This document shows positions 1 through 6,178 of a stretch of DNA of 6,546 nt, piece by piece. Position 1 is the first letter of the stretch. Each line of letters starts with the position of its first letter. A program made the position numbers and the translations under genes. The stretch is from Acidobacteriaceae bacterium (GTDB lineage: Bacteria > Acidobacteriota > Terriglobia > Terriglobales > Acidobacteriaceae). Below the pieces are notes generated by a model that did not search any database, was not told where the DNA came from, and saw only the letters and a list, made by a program, of their open reading frames with translations. The stretch spans positions 14,419-20,964 of the forward strand of contig PKYX01000028.1 of assembly GCA_003132825.1 (NCBI GenBank). Direction: 5' to 3'.

Positions 1-648
1 AGCCGTGAAATAAGGGAAGATCCGGGCTTGTAGCGCAGGCGCGAGAAAGAGCGAGAAGCTGTTGATGAGATACCCCAAGCCCTCGATTGCCAGCAGCACG
101 CCGATCAGTCGGGGCAAGAATTTCGAATAGACGATCAGGTATGCCATCGTGAGGCAATCGAATCCGAAAAATACCAGGCAGATGGCAAAGCCATGTTCGA
201 ACAACTGGACGGATAAATACACCGCAGCCTGCAACTGTTCTGCTGAAAATGCGCTCAGGTAGTGCCCGCCCCCCAAAAGGACCAAAGGCGCGAGATGAGC
301 GAGTAAACTGACGCTTTCAATGGCGTTCGCGACGAGGCCGAAAAAAACCATCATCAATGCGACGTTCTTGTTGACCACCTTGAACAAGTTGTACAAGATG
401 AGCATCAAGGGTATATTGCACACGCAATAAAGGACTTCGACCACAAAGCCCAACCGATAGAGCAGTTCGTGCGCTTGAATGTTGTGCGCCGTAGCCGCCG
501 CGTTCCCGTGGATGACGAGCCGACCGCGAACGAAGATCTCGGCGAATATTCCCCCGACGATGACGATCAAGTACAAGCCACCGGCGATTCTGGCGTAGAG
601 TCGCGGCCAGGCTTCTGTGACCCGATCCGTCATTACACCAGTGCTCAT
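1..648 (-). CDS. DUF4386 domain-containing membrane protein (C-terminus beyond window)
   Basis: Open for 216 codons from ATG at 648 to the window edge with no stop, so the last residues are missing. The protein begins MSTGVMTDRVTEAWPRLYAR and continues with a helix GGLYLIVIVGGIFAEIFVR. After that come the family-like stretches HGNAAATAHNIQAHELLYRLGF, NLFKVVNKNVALMM, HYLSAFSAEQLQ, FEHGFAICLVFFGFDCL and LPRLIGVLLAIEGLGYLI. This order (first helix, 'AAATA.NI' loop, YLSAF loop, LPR.LGVLL helix) is what I recognise as DUF4386, a multi-pass inner-membrane family of unknown function. Five to six hydrophobic segments are visible. The start is chosen because AGGAG lies 8 nt upstream (complement of 657-661). 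A 19-residue ORF ends 21 nt upstream of it. No catalytic residues can be named. Family assignment is fairly firm; the biochemical role is unknown. Confidence 0.85.
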   Translation of the reverse strand, partial: MSTGVMTDRVTEAWPRLYARIAGGLYLIVIVGGIFAEIFVRGRLVIHGNAAATAHNIQAHELLYRLGFVVEVLYCVCNIPLMLILYNLFKVVNKNVALMMVFFGLVANAIESVSLLAHLAPLVLLGGGHYLSAFSAEQLQAAVYLSVQLFEHGFAICLVFFGFDCLTMAYLIVYSKFLPRLIGVLLAIEGLGYLINSFSLFLAPALQARIFPYFTA

Positions 649-669
649 TCCGGAATCTCCTTTTTTGTT

Positions 670-729
670 TCAAAACTGGCTCTGCTGATACCCCATCCCG
701 CTGATCGCCGAAGGTGTGAAGTCGGACAT
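670..729 (-). CDS. Possible 19-residue leader/small ORF upstream of the DUF4386 gene
   Basis: ATG at 729 is preceded by GGGAG with 7 nt spacing (AGGGAGTAGAAAAATG) and opens a frame encoding MSDFTPSAISGMGYQQSQF, then TGA at 670-672. It ends 21 nt before the DUF4386 start, so the two could be cotranscribed and translationally coupled. The ribosome binding site is better than chance would often supply, but the peptide matches nothing I recognise and has no membrane segment. It could be a regulatory leader peptide, a true small protein or an accident. Confidence 0.35.
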   Translation of the reverse strand: MSDFTPSAISGMGYQQSQF

Positions 730-936
730 TTTTCTACTCCCTTTACTTGCGAATATTGCTTCAGTCACTATGTTGCTGCGGGAATACTAATCGTTTTCGT
801 TACAAACTCTTCTGCCGGATTGGCGCGGGTACGGGATTGCCCTTTTCTCTTTGGTCTGGGCGGCGGACCACTGCTGCACAAGAGCAGGTTTTTCCACGCT
901 GTGATTCGCTCGCCACTCGACGCACCCTCGCCGAGA

Positions 937-1884
937 CTACTTCCTGGTAAGTTGATGCTCACGAAAGAACGCCCACATCTGCCTCGTCGCGTCGATGCTG
1001 CGGCTATACCGCCCGACCATCCACTCCGCCGGTACCCGCTTGCCGCCGGGCCACTGATGGCCTTCCCCCTTGATCGTGTAGAGCACCACGCCCGCGTCGT
1101 CAGCGCAGTCGGTGTATTGGAGGCGCGTGACATCCGCAGTGACCTCAGATTCGATCGGATTCGGTCCGCACCGGTTTCGCCGAGACCAATTTGCCACAAA
1201 GCCTGGAATACTCTGAAATGTGCCGCCGCCAAGCTTTGACCGGCCGCCGTTGTACGGACAAACAGGATCGGCGGTTCCGTGAAAGGCAATCATCGGCACC
1301 GGTCGATGGTCCGTGCACCAGCTCCATTCCGGGTAGAGCCCAGCCGAAACCATCCCGACCGCCGCGATCCGATCGGACAGCGTGCACGACAGCACGAACG
1401 CCATGCCTCCGCCGTTAGACATCCCGTTTGCGTAGATCCGCGTCTTGTCGATGTTGTAGGACGCCTCCAGCTGGTCGATCAACTCCGAGATGAAAATGAC
1501 ATCGGGCATGCGCGATGGCGTTTCGCTTCCTGTCATTTCCCAGGACTTGGGACCGCGACCGGTTCCCTCGGGATAGACCACGATGAACCCATGCTCTTCG
1601 GCCGCTAGGTTCCATTGGCTGATGGCCATTGAGGAGCTCGGCCACGACATCGAGGTGTGAAGACTGATGACGAGCGGCGTCGGCTTCACGCGGTCGTAGC
1701 TCTTGGGGACGTACAGCAGGTACCCGCGCTGTTCGCCGGAGGAAACGATGGTGCCGGTGGTGGCGCTGGTCCAATTCGGGAAGTAGAAAACGGAGTAGAA
1801 AAATCCGAAAGCGAGCAAGACAAACACGATCGGCAGGCCAATGAGAACCAGCACTGCGCGGATAACGATCTTCCGGGTATTCAT
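937..1884 (-). CDS. PHB depolymerase/LpqC-like esterase, membrane-anchored (alpha/beta hydrolase)
   Basis: 315 residues. Residues about 7-34 form one hydrophobic segment after MNTRKIVIR, so the protein is either exported with an uncleaved signal anchor or tethered to the inner membrane facing the periplasm. The rest is an alpha/beta-hydrolase domain: the nucleophile elbow GMSNGG gives Ser156, HGTADPVCPY gives Asp206 and GEGHQWPGG gives His276. This is the expected Ser-Asp-His triad in the order and spacing of the polyhydroxybutyrate depolymerase / LpqC / feruloyl-esterase-like family (COG3509). GYLLYVPKSYD near residues 54-64 and IVVYPEGTG at 101-109 are also typical. Members hydrolyse ester bonds in polyesters or feruloylated polysaccharides; the substrate here cannot be read. 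Several cysteines (167, 190, 209, 239, 260) could form disulfides, as expected outside the cytoplasm. The start has only a weak Shine-Dalgarno (AAAAGA), but the N-terminal anchor supports it. Confidence 0.85.
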   Translation of the reverse strand: MNTRKIVIRAVLVLIGLPIVFVLLAFGFFYSVFYFPNWTSATTGTIVSSGEQRGYLLYVPKSYDRVKPTPLVISLHTSMSWPSSSMAISQWNLAAEEHGFIVVYPEGTGRGPKSWEMTGSETPSRMPDVIFISELIDQLEASYNIDKTRIYANGMSNGGGMAFVLSCTLSDRIAAVGMVSAGLYPEWSWCTDHRPVPMIAFHGTADPVCPYNGGRSKLGGGTFQSIPGFVANWSRRNRCGPNPIESEVTADVTRLQYTDCADDAGVVLYTIKGEGHQWPGGKRVPAEWMVGRYSRSIDATRQMWAFFREHQLTRK

Positions 1885-2224
1885 CGCGGTCTTTTAACGT
1901 GCGGGCGGTCTCTACCGGTCTCGATGAGCCGCACAGCGATGCGCCATGGCAACCCTCTCAACTTACAGCATTATCACCGGGGGAGGTCTAACACAAGCCA
2001 GAGGTGAGAGCCATCCGTGTGCGCAATTATAGCCTGCGCAGCACTTTGCAGAGGGCTGCGAGGATTCTGGAGGTGTCGTCGGCGACCCTTTTCTTACCCG
2101 ATTAGCGAAGGGTTGCGCGTGATTCGGGAGTCATGTGGATCGCTGCCCACAAGCCGCATAGCGTTAGAGCAGCAATCTTCGGTATGCTGTACAGCCCCAA
2201 TTGCAAAGGATTTCTGGATACGAC
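1885..2224. other. Intergenic region between esterase and amidohydrolase
   Basis: About 340 bp with no convincing gene. It contains a TATAAT hexamer on the minus strand (2026-2031), two copies of TGCGCA around it (2020-2025 and 2035-2040) and the 10-bp palindrome GCTGTACAGC at 2186-2195. I see no hairpin followed by a T tract that would terminate the amidohydrolase transcript. Open frames that cross this stretch have no protein-like composition. Confidence 0.6.
2026..2031 (-). promoter_or_regulatory. Candidate -10 element upstream of the esterase
   Basis: The minus strand reads GCTATAATTG, a perfect TATAAT about 140 nt upstream of the esterase ATG in an otherwise GC-rich region. There is no recognisable -35 at 16-18 bp (the corresponding bases are close to CCTCTG), so this is only a candidate promoter. 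Confidence 0.25.
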
Positions 2225-3435
2225 TCAATGTTGGGGAGGCGCCTCGAAAATCACTCTTCCGGCGCGGATGGCATAGAGCACGTGAGTGAAATTTCGCAGG
2301 TCTCCGACCGCAGGGTCCGCAGAGAGGACCGTTAGGTCTCCGTCGCCGCCGAGTCTCACCGAACCCGCGTGAGAGGAGACATTGAACTCGGCCGCCGGAT
2401 TGGTCGTAAGCATGGAGAGGACATCCCGAAACGATAGTCCGGCCAGCTCCAATTGGCGATACTCCTCGCTCACGTCGTAGTCGGTCAGGAAGCCCGTATC
2501 GGTACCGAAGAGGAGCCTTCCTCCTGCTAGTGTGGAACTGCAGTGACGATGTCTCGGATGCGATCGATGTGACCACTCCCTGAGAACAGTTTCAGCGTCG
2601 GAATCATGGCCATGTGGCGAGCGACCATATCTTTCACCAGAGCATCATCGACACCACCAACCGTGTCTGGTGCATGCGCCAAAACGTCCACTCCGCTATC
2701 CACGGCGATGCGCACTCCCTGCAAATCAGAGGGATGGGCAAACACCAGCTGAGAATGCCGGTGGCCCTCGGACACAGCCGCTCGCGCGATATCCAAAGGC
2801 ATATGAGTGATGTTGTTCGGGGTGAGGTAGGACCCGGTAAAGAGCTTTACCACGTCACTTCCAAGCGCCTGATTCTGCTGAACTGCTTCGACCGCTGCAG
2901 CAGGTGTCGCTGGTTGAGGAAGCCTCGCGCGTAACGTCGCTGGGAGGTCATCCAGATAGAACGGGATTCCATGAGGCGGGTACAGTCCGAAACCAGCCGT
3001 ATAGATCCTCGGACCCGCAACTTCCCCGCTTTCAACGCGGCGACGTAAAGCCGTGGTGTTGTTCGGGTCAGAGGACAGATCGACGACCGTGGTAAATCCT
3101 GAATGCGTCAACATCGATTGCATGTCGCGACTCAGTTGGTCTGCAGGCACGCGATCAGATTTATCCCACTGTGGCCCGGTGAAGTGAACATGGGTGTTCC
3201 AGAAACCGGCGAAGACTATACAGCCATCGCACGGGAGAACCCGTACCCCGGATGGGATGCGCAACTTACTCCCTATACCGGCGATCTTTCCAGCATGGAT
3301 GAGAATAGTTGTGTGTGTTTTAGCGGTGGCACCCTGGGAAGGGTATACCGTTGCGTCCGCGATGGCGACGTTCTGGGCGACAGCGTCGCCGCACAGACTC
3401 GCAAATGCCAAAATAAGAATCAGCCACAGGCGCAT
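2225..3435 (-). pseudogene. Secreted metal-dependent amidohydrolase (imidazolonepropionase-like), broken by a 1-nt frameshift
   Basis: The gene starts at ATG 3435 with a signal peptide (MRLWLILILAFASLCGDAVA, cleavage probably near AQ-N at residue 21-22), so the product would act in the periplasm. Amidohydrolase-superfamily metal ligands are visible: NTHVHF (His82, His84), VVKLF (Lys197, the usual carboxylated lysine), VFAHPSD (His234) and VLAHAP (His254). This frame ends at TAG 2527-2529 after 302 residues. The rest of the domain continues in another frame: GGRLLFGTDTGFLTDYD, with the expected Asp (GTD, 2498-2500), then EEYRQLELAGLSFRDVLSMLTTNPAAEF and RNFTHVLYAIRAGRVIF, ending at 2225. Going from one frame to the other needs one added base near 2527-2560, so the sequence has lost one nucleotide. 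Rejoined, the protein would be about 403 residues, normal for the family (COG1228). A sequencing error is the alternative. An in-frame upstream extension to 3702 exists but has no domain content and runs into the inverted repeat; the signal peptide fixes the start. Confidence 0.82.
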
Positions 3436-3448
3436 ACGCGAGTATGCG
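3431..3448 (-). promoter_or_regulatory. 7-bp hairpin covering the amidohydrolase start codon
   Basis: CGCATAC and GTATGCG form a perfect 7-bp inverted repeat with a 4-nt loop. On the mRNA strand the ATG (3435-3433) lies in the 3' arm, so the start codon would be paired. No good Shine-Dalgarno precedes it. It may lower translation initiation or be chance. Confidence 0.35.
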
Positions 3449-3529
3449 AAATCCAAAGGCGAATTGTTCTCACAACCAGATTTCAGCGACACTGAATCAC
3501 ATCCTCGAAACTGGTAATTGGCGCGCCCT

Positions 3530-3605
3530 CCGGTTGGCTGTTCACCTGTCAACTTTCGGATCGTCGGCAAACCGGAAGTAATCCGATTTCCGAAGATCAC
3601 TTCCG
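3530..3605. repeat. Short inverted repeats in the amidohydrolase upstream region
   Basis: TCCGGTT (3529-3535) pairs with AACCGGA (3570-3576) across a 34-nt gap, and CGGAAGT (3573-3579) pairs with ACTTCCG (3599-3605) across 19 nt. The two overlap at 3573-3576, so they would be alternative structures. They lie in the roughly 180 bp between the amidohydrolase start and the mobile element. A minus-strand TTGACA (3547-3552) is also here, but without a matching -10. Confidence 0.3.
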
Positions 3606-3611
3606 AGTAGT

Positions 3612-3644
3612 CCGTTAGAACGAAGCCGCTCGCGCGGCGGACGC
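3612..3644 (+). repeat. Left copy of 33-bp inverted repeat
   Basis: Bases 3622-3644 (begins GAAGCCGCTCGCGCGG, ends CGGACGC) are the exact reverse complement of 6005-6027. Extending outward to 3612 adds 10 positions with two mismatches (3616 and 3621), giving 31/33. Identity stops sharply on the inner side at 3645 and fades on the outer side. The repeat itself contains a small hairpin, GCCGC-TCGC-GCGGC (3625-3638). Confidence 0.9.
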
Positions 3645-3695
3645 TACCGCGTGGGTGAGGTCGGCAGTCGCGGTGTTCACCGTCAGATAAATTGT

Positions 3696-3721
3696 GGGTC
3701 ACAAGGAGGTCCCTGTGACCC
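3696..3721 (+). promoter_or_regulatory. Start-codon hairpin with Shine-Dalgarno in the loop (recombinase gene)
   Basis: GGGTCACA (3696-3703) and TGTGACCC (3714-3721) pair perfectly over 8 bp around a 10-nt loop AGGAGGTCCC. The consensus AGGAGG (3704-3709) is exposed in the loop and the GTG start (3715-3717) is held in the 3' arm. Two further G-U pairs could extend the stem (3694-3695 with 3722-3723). This looks like translational control of the recombinase. As DNA, the same inverted repeat could bind a protein. An upstream small palindrome CGGTGTTCACCG (3671-3682) and an AT-rich GATAAATT (3686-3693) are the only other candidate control elements here. Confidence 0.5.
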
Positions 3722-4590
3722 GTCTACGCACAATCATGCTGGAGGAACTCCAGCGTCGTCATTACTCCGAATCTACCACACGCTATTACATCCGCGCCGT
3801 CGAACGATTCGCTCGACATTTCCAGTGTCGCCCCGATCGCTTGGGTCCGCAGCACATCCGGGAATACCAAGCCCAGCTTTTCACAAAGAGGAAGCTATCA
3901 CCCGGTACAGTGACGAACCATCTCTGTGCGCTACGGTTTTTCTACATCCAGACACTCAAGAAACCGTGGAGCATTGCCGACACTCCTTACCCAAAAAAAG
4001 CCCATCGCCTGCCCATGATTCTCAGCCAGGAAGAAGTGGCGCAGCTCATCGACGCGGCTTGCACTCCCTTTCATCGCACCCTGCTCATGACTCTTTACGC
4101 CACTGGAATCCGCAATGCCGAGCTGACCCATCTGAAAATTAGTGACGTGGATAGCCAACGAATGGTGATTCACATCCAAGGTGGGAAGGGTCGCCAAGAC
4201 CGGGACGTAATGCTCAGTCCGATCCTGCTCGACGAACTCCGCGCGCACTGGCGGCGTTTGCGCAAAAGATCCGGGATCTGGCTGTTTCCTGGCAACCGCT
4301 GGCACAGCGGCGATCAACCCATCGATACCAAGACCCCGCGCCATGCTTGCCAGTACGCCGCCCGCCGCGCCGGCATCAAGAAAAAAGTTTATCCTCACGT
4401 GCTCCGTCACTGCTTCGCCACGCACCTACTGGAGGCCGGCGCCGATCTTCACACCATCCAGATCCTGTTAGGCCATCACGATCTGAAAGAAACCGCCATC
4501 TACCTCCACCTTTCACAACGTCACCTTCACGCCACCGCCAGCCCTCTGGATTCGCTGGTGCTGAAACGCAGGTCACCCCAGGAGGAATAG
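3715..4590 (+). CDS. Tyrosine recombinase (phage-integrase family) of the IS91-type element
   Basis: 291 residues. The start is GTG 3715, placed 5 nt after AGGAGG; an in-frame GTG at 3694 lies upstream of that Shine-Dalgarno and is less likely. Residues about 1-85 form the SAM-like core-binding domain (LRTIMLEELQRRHYSESTTRYY, HLCALRFFY). Residues about 105-275 form the catalytic domain with every expected residue: Arg133 (TGIRNAE), Lys158 (GGKGR), His228 and Arg231 (HVLRHCFATHLLEAG), His254 (LLGHH) and nucleophile Tyr263 (AIYLH). It should cut and rejoin DNA through a 3'-phosphotyrosine. XerC/XerD proteins are similar in length and layout, but position directly ahead of an IS91 transposase marks this as the element's own accessory recombinase. 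It may resolve circular or dimeric intermediates; this role is inferred. Its last codons contain the Shine-Dalgarno of the next gene, which suggests coupled translation. Confidence 0.93.
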   Translation: MTRLRTIMLEELQRRHYSESTTRYYIRAVERFARHFQCRPDRLGPQHIREYQAQLFTKRKLSPGTVTNHLCALRFFYIQTLKKPWSIADTPYPKKAHRLPMILSQEEVAQLIDAACTPFHRTLLMTLYATGIRNAELTHLKISDVDSQRMVIHIQGGKGRQDRDVMLSPILLDELRAHWRRLRKRSGIWLFPGNRWHSGDQPIDTKTPRHACQYAARRAGIKKKVYPHVLRHCFATHLLEAGADLHTIQILLGHHDLKETAIYLHLSQRHLHATASPLDSLVLKRRSPQEE

Positions 4591-5778
4591 ATGAGTCGGC
4601 CGCCCCTGGAGGTGGCCGACCTGATCCGCACTGCAGGAACTGCCTTCATCGAGCGCAACCGCCACTGGATTCGCTGGACGCATATCAAGGTTCTGCTCGC
4701 TATTGCGCGCTGTCGAACCGCCGCACTCGGCGGCCATGTCGATGAGTGCACCCGCTGTGGACATCGTGCCACCATCTCCTATAACAGCTGTCGAAATCGC
4801 CATTGCCCGAAGTGTCAGACGGGCGCGCGGGAGCGGTGGATCGAGTCACGTCGAGGCGAACTTCTCCCCTCCCGCTACGTCCATGTGGTCTTTACCCTGC
4901 CCCCACAACTGGCACCCTTGGCTCTGCAGAACAAAAAGGTCATCTATGGTCTGCTCCTCCGGGCCAGTGCCGAGACTCTTCTTCAAGTCGCCCGCGATCC
5001 CAGACATCTCGGGGCCGAGATCGGTTTCTTCAGCGTACTGCACACCTGGAACCAGAAACTCGGGCTTCATCCCCATGTCCACTGCGTCGTGCCTGCCGGT
5101 GGGATCTCTCTCGATCACACCCGCTGGGTTCAATCCCGCTCTCGCTTCTTTCTCCCCATCCAGGTGCTCCGTCGTGTCTTTCGCGGCAAGTTCGTTGCCG
5201 CTCTCCGGTCTGCCTTTCAACACGATCAACTTCACTTTGCGGGAGATCTGACACTGCTCGCCCAACCCAAGATCTTCGCTGCCTGGCTGCGGCCACTGTT
5301 CCGTAAGGACTGGGTGGTCTATTCCAAACCACCCTTCGGCGGCCCCGAGTATGTGCTCCAATATCTGGGTCGTTACACTCATCGCGTCGCCATCTCCAAC
5401 CATCGGCTCGTCTCCTCTGCGAACCAGAACGTGACCTTTCGTTGGCGCGACTCCGCCGACAACAACCAACATAAGTTGATGACCCTGTCGCTCGATGAGT
5501 TCCTGCGCCGATTCCTGTTGCACCTGCTTCCCAAAGGTTTCGTTCGCATCCGGAACTTCGGCTTCCTCGCCAACCGGCGGCGCTCCACTCTGCTGCCGCT
5601 TTGCCGTCAATTACTCGGCGCCGTGCCGCAGACCGACCCAGGAACCTCCGCGACCAAGCAACCGAGGCCGCTTTGGCTCTGTCCCAAATGTGGCGGCCCG
5701 ATGCTGGTCATCGAGAGATTTACCGCTGCCCAGATACAACTCCGTTCTCCCCCACACCCGGTCGACACTGCGGCATGA
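4591..5778 (+). CDS. tnpA: IS91 family transposase (HUH/Y2 rolling-circle type)
   Basis: 395 residues, full length for the family. The N-terminal zinc-binding region has Cys53-x2-Cys56 and SCRNRHCPKC (Cys67, Cys72, Cys75). The catalytic core has the HUH motif in LHPHVHCVVPAGG (His162 and His164, metal binding) and the paired tyrosines in YLGRYTHRVAISNHRL (Tyr258 and Tyr262), which in IS91 nick single strands and make 5'-phosphotyrosine links. GFVRIRNFGFLANRRR (317-332) is another family signature. A C-terminal CPKCGGPM (Cys364, Cys367) followed by an ALQIRLRSPP-like tail (AAQIQLRSPP) gives a natural end. ATG 4591 directly follows the recombinase TAG and is preceded by AGGAGG at 5 nt. The protein should drive one-ended, rolling-circle-like transposition of a single strand from an ori end downstream of this gene. 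No frameshift or missing key residue is visible. Confidence 0.96.
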   Translation: MSRPPLEVADLIRTAGTAFIERNRHWIRWTHIKVLLAIARCRTAALGGHVDECTRCGHRATISYNSCRNRHCPKCQTGARERWIESRRGELLPSRYVHVVFTLPPQLAPLALQNKKVIYGLLLRASAETLLQVARDPRHLGAEIGFFSVLHTWNQKLGLHPHVHCVVPAGGISLDHTRWVQSRSRFFLPIQVLRRVFRGKFVAALRSAFQHDQLHFAGDLTLLAQPKIFAAWLRPLFRKDWVVYSKPPFGGPEYVLQYLGRYTHRVAISNHRLVSSANQNVTFRWRDSADNNQHKLMTLSLDEFLRRFLLHLLPKGFVRIRNFGFLANRRRSTLLPLCRQLLGAVPQTDPGTSATKQPRPLWLCPKCGGPMLVIERFTAAQIQLRSPPHPVDTAA

Positions 5779-6004
5779 AACCATCGTCCACAACCCGACA
5801 ACTTTGCGTGTTTCATCACGCTCCGCCCCCTTGCGCCTTGCAGCCGAACCAATCTCTTCTGATGGCTCCTACCCATCTCTCCCTTGCCAGCGTTTTTCTG
5901 TTCTGCCGGCTCCCAGACGTGTGGTCTTATCTCCTGCGCCTCCCCCCACACCTCCGGCGCACCTCAACAAACCCCCTCCGCTTCATTCAATTTGCATAAT
6001 CACC
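5779..6004 (+). other. C-rich noncoding 3' region of the element
   Basis: About 226 bp after the transposase stop with no convincing gene. The plus strand is strikingly C-rich and G-poor: by hand count 5821-6000 has about 77 C and 28 G. Such asymmetry continues the bias of the transposase 3' part. In IS91-type elements the origin end lies downstream of the transposase, so this stretch leads to or includes it, but I cannot identify a specific ori motif. Confidence 0.5.
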
Positions 6005-6037
6005 GCGTCCGCCGCGCGAGCGGCTTCCTTCTGACGG
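6005..6037 (-). repeat. Right copy of 33-bp inverted repeat
   Basis: Bases 6005-6027 are the exact reverse complement of 3622-3644. The match continues to 6037 (TTCT and ACGG blocks) with mismatches at 6028 and 6033. Just beyond, weak similarity to the left outer flank may persist (ACGG-CT..TCG-AA), which hints that the repeat could be part of a longer diverged sequence rather than a strict element terminus. Confidence 0.9.
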
Positions 6038-6120
6038 CTTTATCGAACGCGCGCCCCGCCGCCCTGTTTCTCCCCACTCTTTCTTGTGAGGGGCGCGCCT
6101 CCGATAAAGCACTAACGTCA
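6032..6120. repeat. Large GC-rich hairpin beside the element's right end
   Basis: GCTTTATCG (6037-6045) pairs with CGATAAAGC (6102-6110). Inside it GCGCGCCCC (6049-6057) pairs with GGGGCGCGC (6090-6098), separated from the outer stem by a 3x3 internal loop and closing a 32-nt loop. Further out TGACG (6032-6036) pairs with CGTCA (6116-6120) across a 5-nt bulge. No T tract follows either side, so it is not a standard intrinsic terminator. It overlaps the outer edge of the right inverted repeat by six bases. It could be an origin/terminus structure of the element or a genomic palindromic repeat. Confidence 0.75.
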
Positions 6121-6124
6121 TCCG

Positions 6125-6136
6125 GCCGCAGGCGGC
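6125..6136. repeat. Small GC hairpin GCCGC-AG-GCGGC
   Basis: A 5-bp perfect stem with a 2-nt loop, followed by AGAGAACC. The GAAC at 6140-6143 matches the tetranucleotide described as an IS91 target, so this could be an alternative right boundary of the element. The match is short and may be chance. Confidence 0.3.
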
Positions 6137-6178
6137 AGAGAACCTCCAAATCGGCCTTTCCATGTTCGGGTTGTAGGA

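Larger units (their letters stand above)
3612..6037 (+). mobile_element. IS91-type insertion sequence with accessory tyrosine recombinase
   Basis: The element holds two adjoining plus-strand genes, a tyrosine recombinase and an IS91-family HUH/Y2 transposase, opposite in direction to all surrounding genes. Some IS91-family members are known to carry an upstream phage-integrase-like gene, so the pairing is a recognised subgroup arrangement. The limits given are those of a 33-bp inverted repeat on either side (3612-3644 and 6005-6037). This is an inference: IS91 elements move by a rolling-circle-like route with ter and ori ends, make no target duplication and normally lack long terminal inverted repeats. 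True ends could therefore lie just inside (about 3645 and 6004) or, on the right, as far out as about 6150. Both genes look intact, so the element may still be active. Confidence 0.78.

Noticed and set aside
871..887. CTGCT/AGCAG hairpin downstream of the esterase as a terminator
   Set aside because: Only a 5-bp stem and no following T tract on the minus strand.
469..1239. 256-residue plus-strand open frame across the DUF4386/esterase junction
   Set aside because: It overlaps two convincing minus-strand genes and their spacer; its sequence is low in recognisable protein character and has no good ribosome binding site.
2094..2576. 160-residue minus-strand frame overlapping the end of the amidohydrolase
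   Set aside because: It is the third frame over the frameshift zone and C-terminal part; it is Arg-rich and lacks the family motifs, which lie in the frame ending at 2225.
3547..3552. Perfect TTGACA (minus strand) as a promoter for the amidohydrolase
   Set aside because: No -10-like hexamer lies 16-18 bp downstream; the sequence there is GC-rich (near GAGGGCGCGCC).
3436..3702. 89-codon N-terminal extension of the amidohydrolase
   Set aside because: The extension is polar, crosses the left inverted repeat of the mobile element, and would put a clear signal peptide in the middle of the protein.
4846..5610. 254-residue open frame antisense to the transposase
   Set aside because: It mirrors the codon structure of the clearly real transposase and has no domain-like content of its own; long antisense frames are common in GC-rich genes.
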